Shown: positions 57,800 through 64,000 of the stretch, one piece after another | Layout: the number at the start of each line of letters is the position of its first letter | Numbering within the stretch: the first letter of the stretch is position 1 | Assembly (NCBI GenBank): GCA_022410635.1 | Contig: JAJVDF010000162.1 | Coordinates: forward strand, 936,987-1,000,986 | DNA length: 64,000 nt | From: Tretioscincus oriximinensis | Taxonomy: Eukaryota; Chordata; Lepidosauria; Squamata; Gymnophthalmidae | Reading direction: 5' to 3' | Position numbers and translations under genes: made by a program | The notes under the pieces: generated by a model | The model's database searches: none | Told to the model about the DNA's origin: nothing | Seen by the model: only the letters and a program-made list of their open reading frames with translations

Positions 57800-58145
57800 C
57801 CCATTGTGGTTCCCTTGGTGGACTAGAACAAATAACGTTGCAGCCTTTATATGGCCCCTGGGCCTGATGTCTCGCACCCCTAGTGTAGATATTATCTCGG
57901 CTGCCTCCAGGGTGCTTTTGAAGCAGCTTAAATCCTTCTTNTTTCAACGAATAAAGAAAGATCATTTTAACCATCATTAGATTAACAGAAAAATTTCCTC
58001 AGGACAGCTTGCCATATGAAATCCATGTCACAGCTTCCGTGTCGTTAATATTTGTGTATTTATGTACATTTTTTTACATGATGATATGTTTTTATACCAT
58101 CCTGTAATGTCGTCCTGAGGCACTGGACAAAATTGAAATGGTAAT
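57800..58145 (+). mobile_element. possible L2-like LINE 3' end
   Basis: gcttttgaagcagcttaaat then tttttataccatcctgtaat and tcctgaggcactggac, reminiscent of an L2 C-terminus and UTR. The frame is lost. Confidence 0.35.
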
Positions 58146-58570
58146 ACTAAAAATAAGGCCACAATAGAAATAATCCAAAACAGACCAATCCTATCAGGGG
58201 TCATATTAAAGGGGAAATTTCAGCTGGTAACATTTCTGGTGCAATTAATATTTGCTGAACTTTTCGCCACGAGTATTAAGTTATGTTCTGGCTGGGGAAT
58301 GAGAGGCGATTTGGATAACAGTGGTTTGGAAAAAGAGCTGTTTTCCCTTGTTCCCTGCCCAACTTTGGCCCCAGTTTAGCAGCCTGATAGGGCAGGGAAA
58401 GAGCAAAACCATGCTAAGAGCTTGCTAGGCATTTAAAGAAAACCTTGGGTTTACACAGATTTTCATTTGCATAAAAGCAGGGATCATGTTCCTGGGCACA
58501 CTTACGGCTCCTATCTGGCGTCTGTTTAATGTTGTCCTAGTTCCTATCAGCACCTCTTTTAAAAGTAAAT
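58146..58570. other. no recognisable feature
   Basis: Low-copy spacer. Confidence 0.4.
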
Positions 58571-58574
58571 TCCA

Positions 58575-59118
58575 TAGAATAAAGGAGCCCTGCTGAATGG
58601 GGGCAGAGCCCATCTAGTCCAGCATTCTGTCTCACACAGTGGACCACCAATTGCGCCTGGCAAAACTTTCACCTGTTCCTGACTCCCTACAAACGCCATT
58701 TCATGAACCTTGCCTGTTGCTCCTTCTTAGAGACAGAATCAGGAGATTTATTATTTATTTATCTACTTACATTGATTACATGTGATCTGCCCTGAGACAA
58801 AGGTCTCAGGACAGATCACAATAAAAAAAACATAAAACCATACATCCATCCTAATAGTTACTGTTACACTTGACTTCCATGAATTTGCCTAATCCAGTAG
58901 TCTTCTAGGTGCCACCATCTCCTCTGGGTAAAAACACTAATTTTCCTTGTCTGTCCTAATTCTTCTGTCCATAAGCTTCAAGGAGCGCCCCCTAATTCTG
59001 GGGCTGTGTTGTGTGATAGGGAAAATATTTTTTCTCCATTCACCTTATCTATCCCATGCATGATTTTATACACTTCAGTCAGATCACCAGTCACTTTTCA
59101 AGGACAAAGAGACCTAGA
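58575..59118 (-). mobile_element. CR1-A LINE 3' end split by an L2-type tail
   Basis: ccctgctgaatgggggcaga, then interruption at about 58746-58838 by tttattatttatttatctac and ggtctcaggacagatcaca (L2 or SINE-1 type a tail). It resumes catacatccatcctaatagt and runs on to acttcagtcagatcaccag. Confidence 0.8.
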
Positions 59119-59535
59119 TGTTAAGAACATAAGAAGAGCCATACTGGATCAGGCCACAGCCCATCTAGTCCAGCATTTTGTCTCACACAGAGGCTCACCA
59201 GATGCACTTGGGCAGTCTGAACAGAGGAAAGCAAAATATGCTCCTGTTCATGACTCCCTGCAAATGACCCTCTGGGTGAAAAAAATACTTTCCTTTTCTA
59301 CCCATCAGTTTCAAGGGGGCCCCTCTGGTCCTGGTATTGTGTGATAGAGAAAACATTTTTGCAGCCTGATTTTGTAAGGGAGGCTTCTTGAACATTCTTG
59401 TTTGCACTTTCTCAGGTTTCAAAACAGCTTTTTTAAAGTGTGGTGACCAGAATTGTGCACAACATTCCAAATGAAATAGTATTCCCCTTTGTACAACTTA
59501 ACTTTCCTGCCCATCAGCTTCATAGAATCCAACTT
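59119..59535 (-). mobile_element. second CR1-A LINE 3' end in tandem
   Basis: ttaagaacataagaagagcc, then ggcccctctggtcctggtat and gtgtggtgaccagaattgtg. Same orientation and directly adjoining the previous copy. About 150 bp of UTR is deleted near 59268. Confidence 0.8.
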
Positions 59536-61765
59536 GGTCCTAGTTTTGTTTTCCTATTCACCTTGACCTACTTCTTGGGCAGACAAAACCCACTTTCTCC
59601 TCCTTCTGAAATAGAACTGGCCAAAGCTTTTGTTCCCTAGCATCATTGCTAATACAAATCCTAAACTATTAATTGGTTTTAATTTCACTATTTGATTACT
59701 TACTGATCTATGACTCACTGGGACTCTCTGGAAATACAAGCTTTTCCCCTTTCTTCCTAAAAAAATCCTCTGCTTTTCTGGTCTGCACCAACGTACTGCT
59801 TACTAATTAAATCAGATATTTGCTCAACATGAATTGCCATTTGATATTCTCTGCCAAAATAGTAACTCCAAGACAACAGGAATTATTTGTTTATCCAGCC
59901 TTGGGAGAGTCAATATTTACTTTGGATGGACTTTTATTTATAGTATTTATTTTGCANGGCCAGGGCCACTACTAATTAAAAATCCAAACAGTACTAAAAA
60001 CGATGCAATTTTAATATCCTGATCATCTTAGGAAGGTGTAATTGGCTTGGTATCGTGAAATGAAATTCCCTGAGGCAAAAATTGGCTCCTGGGGAAGGAT
60101 GTGGGGGATCGTTAAGCAAAGCAGACATTGTCTGGACAGGTATCGTCTGACAAGCTTCAGATTGCTGCCAAGACACCGAAATCAAGGTTGGGCGTCTTGG
60201 CAGAAATGCGGTTATTGCTAAGGAAGAGACAAGATCAAAGATCGTTGCGCAGAATGATAGAAACGGGAGAACAAATTGAGGAGGATTTCTGAAATATTTT
60301 TTATGCCCATACAACCTGAACTTGTTGTATCCAGACTTCGACGAACATCCTCAAGAGGCTCTTCCAAATCTATGTCCTATCGTTATTTGTATACTGCCCC
60401 ATCCCTGACAAGAACAGACACTGTTCGTATATATTGGCGTGGACATGGCAGAAGCAGCAAACACTCAACTGTATACCTTTTTATGTTCTCTCATATTGAT
60501 CCAGCTAAGGTCCCAAGCACATGGACAGGAGAAAGCGAGTGAAATCCACAATGTGAAGGAGATTGCCAATTTTTTGCTAGGAAAAAGGGCATACTTTTTG
60601 CTGGATACACTGGAGGTGGCATGAAGCTGACAAGACGAAACCAGAAGGCTGAACTGCGCATGCCCAGCCAGACGCAATCCTGCAGTCCTATTGACTGGCA
60701 TCTTCTTGGCTGCTCATCTCCTTGCAAGGGCATGAAAGACAACCGGGCTGAAGGCCCTGTCCATATAGTGCCTTTATGATGCCATGAATGCACATTGAGG
60801 ACNCCTTCTTTGAGGGCTAGACTCAAGGACAAAAGACAAAGGTGCAAAAACCGGACTACTACTAGTGCATCATGTCCAGCTAAGACCTTCCCTGTAGTCA
60901 ATGTGGTTAAATCTGCCCAATCCACATTGGCCTCATCAACCACCACTTGCATTAGACATTTATTCGCAAGGCTAAACCATGAAGATATTGGCCCATTCAA
61001 TTTTTGGTATCACACAAGGAAGAGTTGTTGGAACTGGGTGCACTACCAAAATGAGTCCCAGACAGAAACTTCAAAGGTTGTAACTTCTGTTCCCAGCTCT
61101 CACAGGCTACTTCCAGCCTTAAAAGCTCATTATTTGGAGCAAAGTCCAGATATGCCATCCAGGCATAGGCAGCCTTATTTGGCAAAAGTAGTAATCGCCA
61201 ACATGGTATTCTAGCTAGAGAAGATTCAAGTGAAAATGGTTGAGATTGTTGCAGTGCCACTTAGGACATCTCAGAGTTGCCATGTGTGATATTGTTAGCT
61301 CACATTTGTCATTTAACAACAATTAGAGGTGAAGAAAACTTGTGTCAGTTCTTGCAGTCAACAGAGGAGGATCCTGGGGTGGTAATAAAAGGGTTGTCAG
61401 CATAGAAACAATTTCAGATTACTGTATAATGAAATGTCAAGCATGTGTTTATTCCCCGTCTGCAACTCCATCACATGGTTGTGATTATAGTAATTGGTAT
61501 GCTTTGTTTTGGTGCCCTCATAGGGAGAAGATCCCCCAACTTGGTGTCCTTCAGAAGTTTTGGAGAGCAACAAAGGCACCATACAGACAAGCTGCTTTGC
61601 CACACTATTTTCTTTGATCCTAAAGAAAAGCCTGTTGCAACTCTGGCTGCATGTACCCGTAATATTCCATGTTACTGACTTACCAGTTGGTGAACTGAAT
61701 TCCCATCATATTGCATGCCTGGGAACTTCTTTCCATGTTGCATGCACAGTATCCTGGTTTGCTTC
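59536..61765. other. no gene recognised
   Basis: About 2.2 kb. Bases 60758-60805 recur at 63754-63801 (tgtccatatagtgcctttat), with one mismatch and one N. Frames up to 169 codons occur but none has a recognisable domain. Confidence 0.45.
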
Positions 61766-61789
61766 TCTCCCCCCCCCCCCCCCCCCCAT
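61766..61789. repeat. poly-C run
   Basis: About 23 C residues on the plus strand; its length is prone to sequencing error. Confidence 0.85.
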
Positions 61790-61913
61790 GCATTGATCTC
61801 CACTATGCTGAGGTGCCCTCTATGAAATCAGCATAAAGGTTAGAAAATCTGTGTTTTTAACAAGTACATTGCTGAACCTGTGAGAGAACATGAGGTGGGT
61901 CTTTCCTGAGGTA

Positions 61914-61970
61914 GAATCATAGAATCATGGAGTCATGGAATTATGGAATCACGGAATTGTGGAATACTAC
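61914..61970 (-). repeat. CR1-B tail array
   Basis: Degenerate 8-mer array tagaatcatagaatcatgga (ATTCTATG type in reverse) with no UTR attached. It abuts the CR1-A tail at 61972. Confidence 0.7.
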
Positions 61971-61971
61971 A

Positions 61972-63240
61972 TAAGAACATAAGAACATAAGAAGAGCCAT
62001 ACTGGATCAGGCCACAGCCCATCGAGTCCAGCATTCTGTGTCACACAGAGGCCCACCAGATGCACCTGGGCAGTCCAAACAGAGGAAAGCAAAATATGCT
62101 GCTCCTGTTCGTGACTCCCTGCAAATGGTATTTCAAGAGTCCTGCCTGTTGCTCCATCCCGGAGGCTACATCCAGACAACTATCTTAGTATCCATTTATA
62201 CCCTTAGTGTCCATAAACCTGGCTAGTCCTGTCTTGAAACTATCCAAGCTGTTAGCTACCACTACCTCTTCAGGAAGTAAATTCCACAGGCCGATGACCC
62301 TCTGGGTNAAAAAATACTTTCCTTTGTCTGTTCTCACTTTTCTACCCAACAGTTTTAAGGAGTGCCCTCTGGTCCTTGTGTTGTGTGATAGAGAAAACAT
62401 TATTTCTCTATTCACNCTGTCGATCCCATGCATGATTTTGTACACTTCAATCAGATCACCCCTCAAACGTCTCCTTTCAAGGCTGAAGAGGCCCAGACGT
62501 TGCAGCCTTGCTTCGTAAGGGAGGTGCTCCAGACCCTTGATCATTTTTGTTGCCCTTTTCTGCACCTTCTCCAGTTCCAAAATATCCCTCTTGAGATGTG
62601 GTGACCAGAATTGAACACAGTATTCCAAATGTGGCCGCACCACAGATTTATAAAGAGGCAAAACAACATTTGCTGACTTATTTTCGATTCCTTTCCTAAT
62701 TATCCCCAACATGGAATTTGCCTTTTTTGCTGCTGCTGCACACTGGGTTGACATTTTCATTGAATTGTCCACTAATACCCCAAGATCCTTTTCTTGCTCG
62801 GTCACAGAAAGCTTGGTTCCCATCAGGTGGTAGGAGTATTTTGGGTTCTTTGCCCCAATATGCATGACCTTGCACTTGCTTAAGTTGAAGTGCATTTGCC
62901 ACTTTGATGCCCACTCACCCAATTTCAATAAATCACTCTTCAGTTTTCACTACCCTGAACAGTTTAGTGTCGTCAGCAAACTTGGCTACTTCACTATTTA
63001 CCTCGGCATCCAGATCATTTATAAATATATTGAAAAGCAAGGGTCCNAGTACAGATCCCTGGGGTACCCCACTTCTTNNCTCTTTCCACTCAGAGAACTG
63101 TCCATTTAATACTACCCTCTGTTTTCTATCTTTTAGCCAGTTTCCAATCCAGGACAAAGTCTGTCCTCTTATACCATGAGTATGGAGTTTTTTTAGAAGC
63201 CTTTGATGAGGGACTTCATCAAACGCCTTCTGAAAATCTA
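61972..63240 (-). mobile_element. CR1-A LINE 3' 1.27 kb with partial reverse transcriptase (best copy)
   Basis: Reading the minus strand from 63240: RT palm with DFQKAFDEVPHQRLL, GVPQGSVxGPLLFNIFINDL and catalytic FADDTKLF (to 62936). A stop or shift follows near 62930, then [52 protein letters not shown] and LFSLERRRLRGDLIEVYKIM, ending DRFMDTKGINGY at 62188. The 3' UTR and octamer tail reach 61972. Two residues are ambiguous because of N. The copy is 5'-truncated: no endonuclease or ORF1. Confidence 0.93.
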
Positions 63241-63310
63241 GAATCATAGAATTGGAATGCATTTCCAGGATCATTGGGTCGAACCCCCTGCTCAATGCAG
63301 GATTTACTAA
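63241..63310 (-). mobile_element. CR1-B LINE 3' end, joined to CR1-A
   Basis: gaatcatagaattggaatgc then cgaaccccctgctcaatgca. Its tail meets the RT coding sequence of the CR1-A at 63240. Confidence 0.8.
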
Positions 63311-64000
63311 ACCATCCTTGCTTCAGTAGTATAAATGGGAGATCAACTTGGAACCTGGGAAGAAACCAGAAAAGAATCTTGTGATTCTCCGTACAGAAGA
63401 GAAACAGTCCATTCAGTTACAACCATAGGCCGATATATTGTGGGGTAAAAAATTACACTCAGCCTTAAAATTCTCCAACACGATGTCAAGGTTTGATACT
63501 CTCCGAACATATATGAAAGTCAAGTTCTTACTTTTTCCCTGAAGGGTTTACAATCGGTGNAGCTGGAGAAATGCCCAGTTTATTGCAGTGTGCAAACCAA
63601 TTGTGACCTGGAATTATGACGCTTCTTTGAGATCTCATACTGCCATCGCTTTTTCAAGTGAAGCCTCATCAATATTCCGGATGGCACCCAACCCTATTTC
63701 TTTTTTTAGCCCTTGAATCAGGAGAGACTCTCGATGTTCTGAGCCTTCAGCTGTGTCCATATAGTGCCTTTATGATGCCATGAATGCACAATGAGGACAC
63801 CATCTCTGCAAACAGGGGGAAAGATTGTTGAGCATGTAATGCAAAGGAAGAACATGATATCTGCATGGATGCCGCACTCTCGTCCTGCGGTGCGACTCTT
63901 TTAGGGATTCAAATAGTGAGCAGTTTAAAGAGCTTCTACAACTCTTCAAAGTGCTCTTTTCCCTTGTGGCCCTGGTTCTCTTCCCATTGCTGCCCCTAGA
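63311..64000. other. no gene recognised
   Basis: Contains the second copy of the 48 bp repeat (63754-63801). Otherwise unassigned up to the window edge. Confidence 0.45.

Noticed and set aside
60491..61000. 169-codon minus-strand frame
   Set aside because: No recognisable domain, contains N, and overlaps an opposing frame of similar size; compatible with chance.
20850..64000. Exons of a CHRNA4 neighbour such as KCNQ2
   Set aside because: KCNQ2 lies upstream of CHRNA4 in mammals, so I looked for it, but no frame here resembles a potassium-channel segment.

Overview
This window is vertebrate nuclear DNA, almost certainly from a squamate reptile. It is dominated by non-LTR retrotransposon debris of a kind typical of lizards and snakes: CR1-clade copies with two different tail octamers, L2 copies ending in AAATAAAT-type tails, 5'-truncated L1 copies, and two tRNA-headed SINE families. 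There are no bacterial features, operons or CRISPR arrays.

One host gene is visible: the 5' part of CHRNA4 (neuronal nicotinic acetylcholine receptor alpha-4) on the minus strand. Coding exon 1 (20263-20323, signal peptide) lies at the edge of a CpG island (about 20200-20830). Exon 2 (4667-4818) encodes the start of the ligand-binding domain. Splice phase joins the two exactly (phase 1, G|CC giving Ala). Intron 1 (4819-20262) is about 15.4 kb and packed with transposons. Exons 3 onward would lie beyond the left edge; I could not find them in 1-4666. Everything right of about 20.85 kb is upstream of CHRNA4, and I found no host exon there.

Family names used here. CR1-A: CR1-clade LINE whose 3' tail repeats TTCTTATG. 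CR1-B: CR1-clade LINE with an ATTCTATG-type tail. SINE-1: tRNA-like head, B box GGTTCGATTCC type. SINE-2: tRNA-like head, TAGCTCAGT...GGTTTCGAAGCCC. FB1: palindromic (foldback) element starting TAGGCTGACCAGATGACCCC. MITE-TAA: 120-165 bp elements starting GGCCCTGTCC with TAA target duplications.

Layout. 1-4.7 kb: intron 2 with SINE-1, CR1-A, L2. 4.8-20.3 kb: intron 1 with FB1 palindromes, (TATG)n, several L1 ends and CR1. 20.2-20.85 kb: CpG island and 5'UTR. 20.9-31 kb: MITE-TAA copies, SINEs, CR1, L1, L2, then an assembly gap (31140-31342). 31.3-39.6 kb: sparse remnants, then two CR1-B copies in opposite orientation. 39.6-40.4 kb: a CR1-A copy interrupted by a 571 bp Penelope-like insertion carrying a hammerhead-ribozyme motif. 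40.9-51 kb: purine tract, L1, a cluster of an unclassified repeat, an L1 nested in a SINE, MITE-TAA. 51-57.3 kb: L2 copies, a LINE end with a 45 bp target duplication, nested palindromes, a probable solo LTR nested in a SINE nested in L2, FB1. 57.3-64 kb: SINE-2, tandem CR1-A copies, and the best preserved CR1-A reverse transcriptase fragment (61972-63240).

Most unusual signals: the hammerhead-bearing Penelope-like insertion, the FB1 foldback family, and the insertion with a 45 bp target duplication. All family assignments come from reading the sequence and remembered family hallmarks; no database was searched.
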